DNA of 45,078 nt from Streptomyces longispororuber (GTDB taxonomy: Bacteria; Actinomycetota; Actinomycetes; Streptomycetales; Streptomycetaceae), in NCBI RefSeq assembly GCF_024448165.1, contig NZ_JAMOLN010000063.1:1-45078 (forward strand). Direction: 5' to 3'. The notes beneath the pieces were generated by a model. It was not told the DNA's origin. It did not search any database and saw only the letters and a program-made list of their open reading frames with translations. Below, piece after piece: positions 1-6,340 of this stretch. Both the position numbers and the translations under genes were made by a program. The stretch's first letter is position 1. The number at the start of each line of letters is the position of its first letter.

Positions 1-1223
1 GGGAGCTGGTCGTCGGGCGTCAGCGGCGGGGGGAGGTGGAAGCTTCCCGTCTCCGACATAGAGGGGAGCGGAGCGGGCGTGCCCGGCTCCTGCATCGACT
101 CCTGCACGGGTTCTTGTCGGGCCGGTTCCTGGGCCGGTTCCTGGGCCGGTTCCTGGGCTGGGTCCTGAGCCGGCTCCCGGGCCGGCTTCGGGAGCTGTTC
201 CTGAACCTGGTCCTGGAGCGGTTCCCGGGCCGGCGGCGGCGGCGTGGGCTCGGGCTGCGGCGTGGCGTAGGGCGTGGGGTGCTCGCCCGCGGGGGTCGGA
301 CGCGTCGCCGTGGTGTGCACGGGGCGGGCTCGACGGCCGCGGGTGGCGGGGCCGTTCGGACCGAACCCAGGGGGGAGCGGACCGAGTTGATCGAAGACCT
401 CGATCAGCTCGTCGTCGGGGCCGGGCTCGGGCAGCAGCTCCGTGGCCGCGAGGAGGGCCTTGCGGGCGCCGGTGGCGGTGCGGAAGCGGGCATCCGGATC
501 GGGCTGCAGCAGCCCGGCGAGGACACCCCACAGCGGGCCCGGGACGCCTTGCGGTGCGCCGGGAGTGCCGTGGTCCGCGAAGTGCTCGATCAGCGCCTTG
601 GAATCGGGCTTGGCGCCTTCGAGGAGGTAGAGCGCGACGAGTCCCGCGGCGAAGAGGTCGGCGGGGAAGTCGGGCTCCGCGCCCAGGGCCTGCTCGGGCG
701 CGAAGTAACCAGGCGTCCCCACGACGTAGTTGGTCTCCGTGAGACGCGGCTCGCCCTTGCGCATGGCGATGCCGAAGTCCGAGAGGCGCAGGTGCGGCAG
801 GCCGGTGCCGGTGGCCTCGAGCAGGATGTTGGCGGGCTTGATGTCGCGGTGCACGACGCCCTCCGCGTGCACGGCGGTGAGGCCCGACAGGAGCTGGTCG
901 AGCAGGACACAGACGAACTGCGGCGGCAGCGGGCCGTAGTCGCCGATGAGATGGGCCAGCGAGCCGCCCGCGACCAGCTCCATGGTGAACAGGACCTTGT
1001 CGTCGTCCGCGGCCCAGCTGGCCGGGGCCAGCACGTGCGGATGATCGATGCGCAGCGCCTGCTCGCGCACGAAGCGCAGCAGCGTGTGGGCGTCGCTCTG
1101 CTGGAGGACCTTGGCCGCCACATAGCGGTGGCGCCGGTGGTCCCAGGCGCGCCAGACCGCGCCCACTCCCCCACGGCCGATCGGATCGGCCAGTTCGTAC
1201 CGGCCGGCGAAGACCTCACCCAT
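1..1223 (-). CDS. Ser/Thr protein kinase, C-terminus cut by the window edge
   Basis: This is a Hanks-type Ser/Thr kinase. The glycine loop GRGGVG is at residues 16-21, the ATP-binding Lys at about 38 (AAKVL), the catalytic HRD at 125-127 followed by IKPAN, DFG at 149-151 and APE at 175-177, so the catalytic core looks intact. After about residue 280 the protein becomes a Pro/Glu/Gln-rich tail with tetrapeptide repeats of the AQEP type, and it runs off the left edge without a stop. No membrane segment or sensor domain is visible in the part present. I chose the ATG at 1223 because it begins the conserved GEVFAGRYEL kinase N-terminus. It lies 135 bases downstream of an HTH gene on the same strand, so the two may be cotranscribed. 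Its substrate cannot be inferred. Confidence 0.9.
   Translation of the reverse strand, partial: MGEVFAGRYELADPIGRGGVGAVWRAWDHRRHRYVAAKVLQQSDAHTLLRFVREQALRIDHPHVLAPASWAADDDKVLFTMELVAGGSLAHLIGDYGPLPPQFVCVLLDQLLSGLTAVHAEGVVHRDIKPANILLEATGTGLPHLRLSDFGIAMRKGEPRLTETNYVVGTPGYFAPEQALGAEPDFPADLFAAGLVALYLLEGAKPDSKALIEHFADHGTPGAPQGVPGPLWGVLAGLLQPDPDARFRTATGARKALLAATELLPEPGPDDELIEVFDQLGPLPPGFGPNGPATRGRRARPVHTTATRPTPAGEHPTPYATPQPEPTPPPPAREPLQDQVQEQLPKPAREPAQDPAQEPAQEPAQEPARQEPVQESMQEPGTPAPLPSMSETGSFHLPPPLTPDDQL
121..192. repeat. 12-bp tandem repeat coding for an AQEP/ARxP kinase tail
   Basis: There are six consecutive 12-bp units of the type GCCGGTTCCTGG, the first three identical. On the minus strand they encode a Pro-Glu tetrapeptide repeat in the disordered tail of the kinase. 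The repeat keeps the reading frame, so copy number could vary without breaking the gene. Confidence 0.75.
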
Positions 1224-1358
1224 GGTTGTGCGTCGCTCCCCTCCCGGGCCCGCGATGCGGAAGGCCCCCTCGGACGTCGCGCAGGGTCCCCCGGTCCACC
1301 CCGCGGCCGCCGGCGAGGGCGGCCGCGGAGCAGCACCCGGTGCCGCGTCCCCTCGGGG

Positions 1359-1907
1359 TCAGCTCTGGTGTGCCTGGTAGTGGGCGACGGCGTCGGAGGT
1401 GCGCCCGGCGCCGTACACCCGGAGGAACTCTGCCAGTTCCGGGTGGGTGGGGGCGAGGGAGTCCGCGGCGTCGATGATGTCGCCGGCCGCAGAGACGGAG
1501 CGCAGCAGCGACTGGATCTCACGGACGACGCGCTTCACGGTCGGCGCGCCCGAACTGGTCGACGTCTGGCCGGTGTTGGTGAGCATCGACCCGCCCTGCG
1601 ACTTCTTGATCTCGTCCATGCGCTCGGTGGCCTCGGCCGCGCTGACACTGCCGTCTGCCACCTGGCCCGCCAGGTCCTGCAGCAGCTGCACGCGCTGCAC
1701 CACGGCCGGGTTGCCGATCTTGGCGCGCTGGCCGCTCATCAGCTGGGACAGCATGGGTGCGGAAAGGCCGAGGACGCCCGCCAGGCGGGCCTGGTTGAGG
1801 CCGAGATCCTCGATCAGCCGACGGAAGAGCGCCCCCAGCGGCTCTCCGTACCAGTTCCGCTGGAGCTCCCGGGCTCTTGCGGTAGCTTCCTGCTGTGCGG
1901 CGTCCAT
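1359..1907 (-). CDS. helix-turn-helix DNA-binding protein
   Basis: A 182-residue cytoplasmic protein with an XRE-like helix-turn-helix at about residues 25-60 (LGALFRRLIEDLGLNQARLA, then VLGLSAPMLSQLMSGQRAKIG). A helical C-terminal region follows with no domain I recognise. I chose the ATG at 1907 because GGGGAG sits just upstream; the longer open frame to 1967 would start inside the promoter and has no ribosome site. It precedes the kinase gene on the same strand, an arrangement I believe is conserved in Streptomyces. It may be an autoregulator, since an inverted repeat lies over its probable transcription start. The target genes are unknown. Confidence 0.85.
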   Translation of the reverse strand: MDAAQQEATARARELQRNWYGEPLGALFRRLIEDLGLNQARLAGVLGLSAPMLSQLMSGQRAKIGNPAVVQRVQLLQDLAGQVADGSVSAAEATERMDEIKKSQGGSMLTNTGQTSTSSGAPTVKRVVREIQSLLRSVSAAGDIIDAADSLAPTHPELAEFLRVYGAGRTSDAVAHYQAHQS

Positions 1908-1936
1908 TGCGTCTCCCCATCGCTTCCCCAAGTACG

Positions 1937-1971
1937 GTGCTTCGCTGCCGCGAAGCACGTGGGGCATCTTA
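1937..1971 (-). promoter_or_regulatory. probable promoter and inverted repeat of the HTH gene
   Basis: On the minus strand TAAGAT (1966-1971) fits a -10 box. Immediately downstream is a perfect 9-bp inverted repeat, GTGCTTCGC / GCGAAGCAC (1937-1958, 4-base loop), lying at the expected start of the transcript. It could be an operator for the HTH protein itself or a 5' mRNA hairpin. I saw no convincing -35. Confidence 0.45.
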
Positions 1972-2006
1972 CGGAGAGTGGTCGCCCGCCGGGACCCCCA
2001 ATCCTT

Positions 2007-2037
2007 TTGCGGGATACCGGGGGTGACCCGGTACTCT
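2007..2037 (+). promoter_or_regulatory. putative tRNA-Ala promoter
   Basis: TTGCGG (2007-2012) and TACTCT (2032-2037) resemble -35 and -10 boxes 19 bases apart, about 53 bases upstream of the tRNA. The spacing is slightly long, so this is a moderate call. Confidence 0.45.
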
Positions 2038-2090
2038 GGTCTGCGGTGCTCGCCCGGGGCGTAGATCTTCCCGTGCGATGCGCTGTTTTC

Positions 2091-2163
2091 GGGGCCTTAG
2101 CTCAGTTGGTAGAGCGCTGTCTTTGCATGGCAGATGTCAGGGGTTCGACTCCCCTAGGCTCCA
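2091..2163 (+). tRNA. tRNA-Ala (anticodon TGC)
   Basis: This 73-base cloverleaf has a 7-bp acceptor stem (GGGGCCT pairing with AGGCTCC) that contains the G3-U70 pair identifying alanine tRNAs. The anticodon arm is CTGTC-TTTGCAT-GGCAG with anticodon TGC, and the T arm has the GGTTCGACT-type loop. The discriminator base is A. The 3' CCA is not encoded, since CAG follows. Confidence 0.97.
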
Positions 2164-2168
2164 CAGCC

Positions 2169-2212
2169 CGAAGCCCCTCCGGCCAGGTTCCGTCCTGGTC
2201 GGAGGGGCTTCG
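2169..2212. terminator. strong hairpin terminator after tRNA-Ala
   Basis: A 12-bp perfect stem, CGAAGCCCCTCC / GGAGGGGCTTCG, extends inward through mostly paired bases to a loop of about 6 bases. It lies between the tRNA and the convergent DUF5324 gene, so it probably stops transcription from both sides. Confidence 0.8.
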
Positions 2213-2259
2213 TCGTTCCTGTGGGCGCCCGGGGTGCGGGCTTCGGCGCGGGGCTCGGC

Positions 2260-2964
2260 TCAGCGCCTGTCCTCCGGGCCCGCGTCCGCCTCGGCCTCGG
2301 CCTGCTTGGCCTGCACCTCGGGGTCGAGGATGGCCTGGCCGCTGCCGTCGACGGAGGTCAGCGGCGTGGAGTCGGGCACCTCGGTGGCGGCCGGCGGCTC
2401 GACGAGCCAGTCCGGGTTGGCCTGCTTGTCCCACCACTTCCAGGCGACGAATGCGCCGCCCGCCAGAACTCCGAGGACGGCCAGGCCCTTGGCGAGGCGA
2501 CCGGCACGTGCCCGGCGCTCGTGCTTGCGGGCGAGCTTGCGGATCTCCTTCGGGGAGACCTGTCCGCGCAGGGCGGCGATGGCGGCCACGCTGCGGGCCG
2601 CCGCCTCCTCGCGCACGGGACCGGTCGCGGCCACGGCCTGCTCGATCCGCGGCTTCGAGTACTCGGCGGCCTGGCGGGCAGCGTTCATGGTGCGGACCGC
2701 GGCTTCGTGCGCGGCGTGATCGACCTTCGGCGGTACGTGGGTGCGTGCCTGCTCCAGACGCGGAGCGAGGTGGGCGCCGTACTGGACACGCGCCTGCTGG
2801 GCTGCCTGCGAGACCTTCGGGCCGAGCACGACGCGGGCGTCGTGCGCGTACTGGGCGGCCCGGTCCTTGGCCGTTTCGGCGTAGGGCGCCACCACTTCCG
2901 CGGCGTGCAGCACGCTGTCCTTCGCCGAGCCGGTCGCGGCGCGCACGCTGTCGATGCGGGTCAC
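2260..2964 (-). CDS. DUF5324 family membrane-anchored protein
   Basis: A 234-residue protein matching, from memory, the actinobacterial DUF5324 family, whose members begin with the MTRxDSVRAATG-type sequence seen here. The first ~150 residues are long, charged and Ala-rich helices (AAEVVAPYAETAKDRAAQYAHDARVVLG and similar), reminiscent of apolipoprotein-like coiled helices. A basic stretch (RKLARKHERRARAGR) then precedes one membrane segment, LAKGLAVLGVLAGGAFVAWKWW, and a short acidic Pro-containing tail follows. I chose the GTG at 2964 because GGAGGAGGA lies 6-7 bases upstream; the much longer open frame has no ribosome site. Function is unknown. The upstream region carries phased direct repeats. 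Confidence 0.85.
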   Translation of the reverse strand: MTRIDSVRAATGSAKDSVLHAAEVVAPYAETAKDRAAQYAHDARVVLGPKVSQAAQQARVQYGAHLAPRLEQARTHVPPKVDHAAHEAAVRTMNAARQAAEYSKPRIEQAVAATGPVREEAAARSVAAIAALRGQVSPKEIRKLARKHERRARAGRLAKGLAVLGVLAGGAFVAWKWWDKQANPDWLVEPPAATEVPDSTPLTSVDGSGQAILDPEVQAKQAEAEADAGPEDRR

Positions 2965-3291
2965 GGGATCCTCCTCCTCGGTGGCGTACAGGTATTTCAC
3001 CTTTCCACCCTTTTGCGGATCATGCCTGCCAGAAGAGCCAATGCGGTGGTAAGGCTTGGTAGGACTCAGTAAGGAGCGGTAAGGGGCCTGGCGACGACAA
3101 TGCCACGGATCGTGGCGGGGCGCGCCTGCTCGGTACCGAGTAGACCGGTTTTCGGTGGCTGAAACCCCGGGTGCCCCGGTCGGTCGGTCGGTGGTGGAAA
3201 CCCGCGCACAACCCTGACAGGTCCGCCGGGGGCCGCCCCGGCGGAGCCGTGCGAGGATCGGGACGGCACCAGAGTCAACGGAAGGCAGATC
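2965..3291. other. 327-bp divergent intergenic region with four 10-bp repeats
   Basis: This separates the minus-strand DUF5324 gene from the plus-strand cyclophilin gene. It contains four head-to-tail 10-bp units at 3045-3084 (listed separately), a GGTCGG tandem run at about 3178-3192, and a ribosome site before 3292. I see no RNA gene or convincing small ORF in it. Confidence 0.6.
3045..3084. repeat. four phased 10-bp direct repeats (consensus nnnGGTAAGG)
   Basis: The units on the plus strand are GGTGGTAAGG, CTTGGTAGGA, CTCAGTAAGG and AGCGGTAAGG, exactly 10 bases apart and so on one face of the helix. They lie about 80-120 bases upstream of the DUF5324 start. The arrangement resembles the direct-repeat operators of response regulators, but I cannot assign a protein. 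Confidence 0.6.
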
Positions 3292-3819
3292 GTGGCCGAG
3301 CAGCTGTACGCCACCCTCAAGACCAATCAGGGCGACATCGAGGTGCGGCTCCTGCCGAACCACGCTCCGAAGACGGTCAAGAACTTCGTGGAGCTCGCCA
3401 AGGGTGAGCGCGAGTGGACCAACCCGGAGACCGGCGAGAAGTCCACGGCCCCGCTCTACGACGGCACGGTCTTCCACCGGGTGATCAGCGGCTTCATGAT
3501 CCAGGGCGGCGACCCGCTGGGAAACGGCACGGGTGGCCCGGGCTACCAGTTCGAGGACGAGTTCCACCCCGACCTGGCCTTCACCAAGCCGTACCTGCTG
3601 GCCATGGCCAACGCCGGGCCGGGGACGAACGGCTCGCAGTTCTTCATCACCGTCTCACCGACCGCCTGGCTGACCCGCAAGCACACCATCTTCGGCGAGG
3701 TCGTCGACGAGGCCAGCCAGAAGATCGTGAACGCCATCGCCACCACGCAGACCAATCCGCGCACGGACCGCCCGGTCAGCGACGTGGTCATCGAGTCGGT
3801 GACCGTCGAGACCCGGTAA
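3292..3819 (+). CDS. peptidyl-prolyl cis-trans isomerase, cyclophilin type
   Basis: A 175-residue single-domain cyclophilin that catalyses cis-trans isomerisation of Xaa-Pro bonds. It has no signal peptide and is therefore cytoplasmic. Family motifs are present: NFVELA near residue 31, FHRVISGFMIQGGDP (containing the catalytic-region Arg), then a Gly-rich stretch and YQFEDEF, MANAGPGTNGSQFFIT, and WLTRKHTIFGEV, where the Trp corresponds to the cyclosporin-contact position. The GTG at 3292 has GGAAGG 6-7 bases upstream. It is followed by a rhomboid gene on the same strand with a 115-base gap, so cotranscription is possible. Length and motif set are normal for short bacterial cyclophilins. Confidence 0.95.
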   Translation: MAEQLYATLKTNQGDIEVRLLPNHAPKTVKNFVELAKGEREWTNPETGEKSTAPLYDGTVFHRVISGFMIQGGDPLGNGTGGPGYQFEDEFHPDLAFTKPYLLAMANAGPGTNGSQFFITVSPTAWLTRKHTIFGEVVDEASQKIVNAIATTQTNPRTDRPVSDVVIESVTVETR

Positions 3820-3934
3820 GCCCGGAGGGAACCAATTCGCCCTGCTCGTCCGTAAGGATGGGCGGGGCGCTGTGGTTGTGGGACCCGGCGCCGACGTACT
3901 CGTACGAACCGCTCTATCCGAGGGGACGACCGTC

Positions 3935-4828
3935 ATGGACCAGGCGCCCGGCAGCCCGCAGGAACCGCAGGACGCCCAGGGCCTGCCCGGCTGCTACCGG
4001 CACCCGGACCGGCAGACGGGAATCCGCTGCACCCGCTGCGAGCGGCCCATCTGTCCGGAGTGCATGGTCAGCGCCTCGGTCGGGTTCCAGTGTCCCGACT
4101 GCGTCCGGGGCGGATCGGGGACCGGGCACGCGCCCACCGCGAACCAGCCGCGGACGATGGCCCGGGGCACGGTCGCCACCGACCCCCGCCTGGTCACCAA
4201 GGTGCTGGTCGGGATCTGTCTCGCCGCGTTCCTGGTGCAGCTCACGGTCGGGGACCGGTTCACCGACCGGTTCGACATGCTGGGCCGGGCCTGGGTGCCC
4301 GGGCTCGGGCTCGAAGGGGTCGCGGAAGGGCAGTGGTACCGGCTGCTGACCGCGATGTTCCTGCACGGCAGCTACATCCACCTGGCCTTCAACATGCTCA
4401 GCCTGTGGTGGATCGGCGGTCCGCTGGAGGAGGCGCTCGGCCGGGCCCGCTACCTCGCGCTGTACTTCGTGTCCGGACTCGCGGGCAGCGCGCTCAGCTA
4501 TCTCCTCGCCGCACCGAACCAGCCGTCGCTCGGTGCCTCCGGAGCGATCTTCGGGCTCTTCGGCGCGACCGCCGTGCTGATGCGCCGGCTCAACTACGAC
4601 ATGCGGCCGGTCATCGCGCTGCTCGTGATCAACCTGATCTTCACGTTCGGCTGGGCGAACATCGCCTGGCAGGCCCACATCGGCGGCCTGGTCGGCGGGC
4701 TCGTCGTCGGGTACGCCATGGTGCACGCCCCGCGTGAGCGGCGGGCCCTCATCCAGTACGGGACCTGCGCCGTGGTGCTGCTCGCCGTGCTCGTCACGGT
4801 CGTCGTACGGACCGCGCAGCTCACCTGA
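3935..4828 (+). CDS. rhomboid family intramembrane serine protease with N-terminal zinc-binding region
   Basis: A 297-residue protein. Residues 20-60 form a B-box-like metal-binding region (GCYRHPDRQTGIRCTRCERP, then CPEC and CPDC pairs). Six or more membrane segments follow from about residue 86. The rhomboid core is clear: HGSYIHLAFNM, GASGAIFG with catalytic Ser at about 202, and AHIGG with catalytic His at about 248, so the dyad is intact. I chose the ATG at 3935 because of the AGGGGACG ribosome site; an upstream in-frame GTG at 3872 has none. It should cleave membrane-anchored substrates, which are unknown. An adjacent cyclophilin gene and a nearby crgA are typical Streptomyces neighbours. 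Confidence 0.93.
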   Translation: MDQAPGSPQEPQDAQGLPGCYRHPDRQTGIRCTRCERPICPECMVSASVGFQCPDCVRGGSGTGHAPTANQPRTMARGTVATDPRLVTKVLVGICLAAFLVQLTVGDRFTDRFDMLGRAWVPGLGLEGVAEGQWYRLLTAMFLHGSYIHLAFNMLSLWWIGGPLEEALGRARYLALYFVSGLAGSALSYLLAAPNQPSLGASGAIFGLFGATAVLMRRLNYDMRPVIALLVINLIFTFGWANIAWQAHIGGLVGGLVVGYAMVHAPRERRALIQYGTCAVVLLAVLVTVVVRTAQLT

Positions 4829-4857
4829 GCCCGGTATTTCACCGATGATGACCGACG

Positions 4858-5069
4858 TTGTCCACAGCGTGTGCCGGATCTTGTGCATGCCGTGGGGAAC
4901 AACTGTGCCCCTTGTCGCTGACCTGGGTTTTCCCAGGAAGGGCAAGGGGCGAACAGGTGGTCGAGCGCGGGGGAGCCAGTCACACCGGCGTCAACACCCA
5001 GTGGGTTATCCACAGATCGTCTGACCTTTTCCCCACTGTGGAAAGCCCTGTGGATAACTCAGTGGATAG
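4858..5069. promoter_or_regulatory. cluster of DnaA boxes
   Basis: The strong boxes are TTGTCCACA at 4858-4866 (plus), TTATCCACA at 5006-5014 (plus) and TTATCCACA at 5049-5057 (minus strand). Weaker matches on the minus strand are CTTTCCACA at 5037-5045 and CTATCCACT at 5061-5069. The Streptomyces consensus is TT(G/A)TCCACA. The region has no dnaA or dnaN and too few boxes for oriC, so a DnaA-titration or regulatory cluster is more likely. It lies between two convergent gene ends, where no promoter is needed. Confidence 0.75.
4907..4950. terminator. nested inverted repeat, probable bidirectional terminator
   Basis: The outer arms are GCCCCTTG (4907-4914) and CAAGGGGC (4943-4950). The inner arms are CCTGGG and CCCAGG around TTTT (4922-4937). 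It lies between the convergent rhomboid and crgA genes and inside the DnaA-box cluster, so it may be a terminator or a structural element of that cluster. Confidence 0.55.
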
Positions 5070-5083
5070 CTTGGGGCAGAGCT

Positions 5084-5131
5084 GCTTCCGCGGCTGCTTC
5101 CCGGGTTGCTTCCCGAGGGGCTTCCGCGGTC
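5084..5131. repeat. four 12-bp tandem repeats abutting the crgA stop codon
   Basis: The units start at 5084, 5096, 5108 and 5120, each beginning GCTTCC, with a related ACTTCC at 5132 inside crgA. On the minus strand the period is in phase with the crgA frame. Reading past the stop would give a Lys/Pro/Gln-rich tetrapeptide repeat (PRKP, LGKQ, PGKQ, PRKQ). Confidence 0.7.
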
Positions 5132-5387
5132 ACTTCCACTGCGTGGAGACGCCGAAGCCGGCGGCGATGAAGCCGAATCCCACGACGATGTTCCAGTTGC
5201 CGAGGGAATCGATCGGCATGGATCCGTCCGTCACGTAGAAGACGACAATCCAGGCAAGTCCGATCAGGAACATCGCCAGCATCACCGGGGCCACCCAGCC
5301 GCGGTTCGTCAGCTTGATGTTCGCGGCCTGCTTCGAGGCGGGCGGCGGCGTGTAATCGGCCTTCTTGCGGATACGTGACTTCGGCAC
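5130..5387 (-). CDS. crgA: cell division protein CrgA
   Basis: An 85-residue membrane protein with the CrgA layout. The N-terminus is basic (MPKSRIRKKADYTPPP), the first membrane segment is at about residues 31-52 (WVAPVMLAMFLIGLAWIVVFYV) and the second at about 65-82 (GNWNIVVGFGFIAAGFGVS). CrgA is known in Streptomyces and mycobacteria to influence FtsZ ring formation and to interact with divisome and cell-wall synthesis proteins. The GTG at 5387 has AGGAGAG upstream. It is transcribed divergently from the DUF881 gene, an arrangement I recall as conserved. The 12-bp repeats directly after its stop are in frame with it. Confidence 0.95.
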   Translation of the reverse strand: MPKSRIRKKADYTPPPASKQAANIKLTNRGWVAPVMLAMFLIGLAWIVVFYVTDGSMPIDSLGNWNIVVGFGFIAAGFGVSTQWK

Positions 5388-5540
5388 GAGGGTCTCTCCT
5401 GTCGATGCGCTGCGTGGCCGCGCAGGGAACGTGGGCTGGCTCCGGAGCAGCGTACAAGTGGAAGTTCAAGGGAATCTGAGCGCTCCCCCGGGCGTCCGTT
5501 AGCGTAGTGCTTCCGCGGCGCCGAAGGAGATAAGGGTACG

Positions 5541-6320
5541 TTGAGCAATTCTGCCGACCCTCGAACCGGGCCTGACAAAGGTTCCGCCCGGGGCCGATTC
5601 CGGCCCGTGCGGGTGCTCACAGTGGGCGTTTTCGCCCTCGCCGGGCTCATCTTCTTCACCAGCTTCAATACGGCCAAGGGCACCAATATCCGTACGGATG
5701 CGTCCCTTCTGAAGCTCTCCGATCTGATTCAGGAGCGCAGCCACAACAACAAGGAGCTGGAGGAGTCCAACAGCGGTGCGCGCGACGACGTCGAGGCGCT
5801 CGCCGAGCGGGACGACGGCTCCACCAAGGCGGAGGACGAGAAGCTGGACGGCCTGGAGAAGGCGTCCGGGACGAAGAAGCTGAAGGGCGAGGGCGTCTCC
5901 GTCACGCTCGACGACGCCCCGCCGAACGCCACGGCCAAGCTCCCCGGCTACCCGGAGCCCCAGCCCAACGACCTCGTCATCCACCAGCAGGACCTCCAGG
6001 CCGTGGTGAACGCCCTGTGGCACGGCGGCGCCGAGGGCATCAAGGTCATGGACCAGCGCCTCATCTCCACGTCGGCCGTGCGCTGCGTCGGCAACACCCT
6101 GATCCTCCAGGGCCGGGTCTACTCGCCCCCGTACAAGATCACGGCCGTCGGTGACCCGGAGAAGCTGAAGGACGCCGTCGCGGCCTCGCCGGAGATCCAG
6201 AACTACATGCTCTACGTCAACGCCTACGGGCTCGGCTGGAAAGTCGAGGACGACGGGGCGGTGACTCTTCCCGGCTACTCGGGCACAGTGGATCTCCACT
6301 ACGCGAAGCCCGTGAACTAG
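5541..6320 (+). CDS. DUF881 family membrane-anchored extracellular protein
   Basis: A 259-residue protein with one N-terminal membrane segment at about residues 24-42 (VLTVGVFALAGLIFFTSF). An Asp/Glu-rich predicted coiled coil follows at about 55-110 (LIQERSHNNKELEESN and onward), then a DUF881 domain from about 115 to the end. The conserved core is present: LVIHQQDLQAVVNALWHGGAEGIKVMDQRLISTSAVRCVGNTLILQG. The start is TTG at 5541, with AAGGAG 11 bases upstream; no nearer ATG or GTG fits. Members commonly sit next to crgA and division genes, and the role is not established. It is divergent from crgA and heads a run of sortase genes 20 bases downstream. Confidence 0.88.
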   Translation: MSNSADPRTGPDKGSARGRFRPVRVLTVGVFALAGLIFFTSFNTAKGTNIRTDASLLKLSDLIQERSHNNKELEESNSGARDDVEALAERDDGSTKAEDEKLDGLEKASGTKKLKGEGVSVTLDDAPPNATAKLPGYPEPQPNDLVIHQQDLQAVVNALWHGGAEGIKVMDQRLISTSAVRCVGNTLILQGRVYSPPYKITAVGDPEKLKDAVAASPEIQNYMLYVNAYGLGWKVEDDGAVTLPGYSGTVDLHYAKPVN

Positions 6321-6340
6321 CCGCCAGAAGACACCGGGGG

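Larger units (their letters stand above)
4829..5129. other. 301-bp intergenic region with DnaA boxes and a nested hairpin
   Basis: No gene is seen here. The region, between the convergent ends of the rhomboid gene and crgA, holds three strong and two weaker DnaA boxes, a nested inverted repeat at 4907-4950 and four 12-bp repeats at 5084-5131, each listed separately. Confidence 0.75.

Noticed and set aside
36..3062. A 1008-codon open frame on the plus strand
   Set aside because: It runs antisense to the kinase, HTH and DUF5324 genes and straight through tRNA-Ala and its terminator. Its composition is that of a high-GC shadow frame.
4829..5129. Replication origin (oriC)
   Set aside because: There are only about five DnaA boxes and no dnaA or dnaN beside them. 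Streptomyces oriC has many more boxes between dnaA and dnaN.
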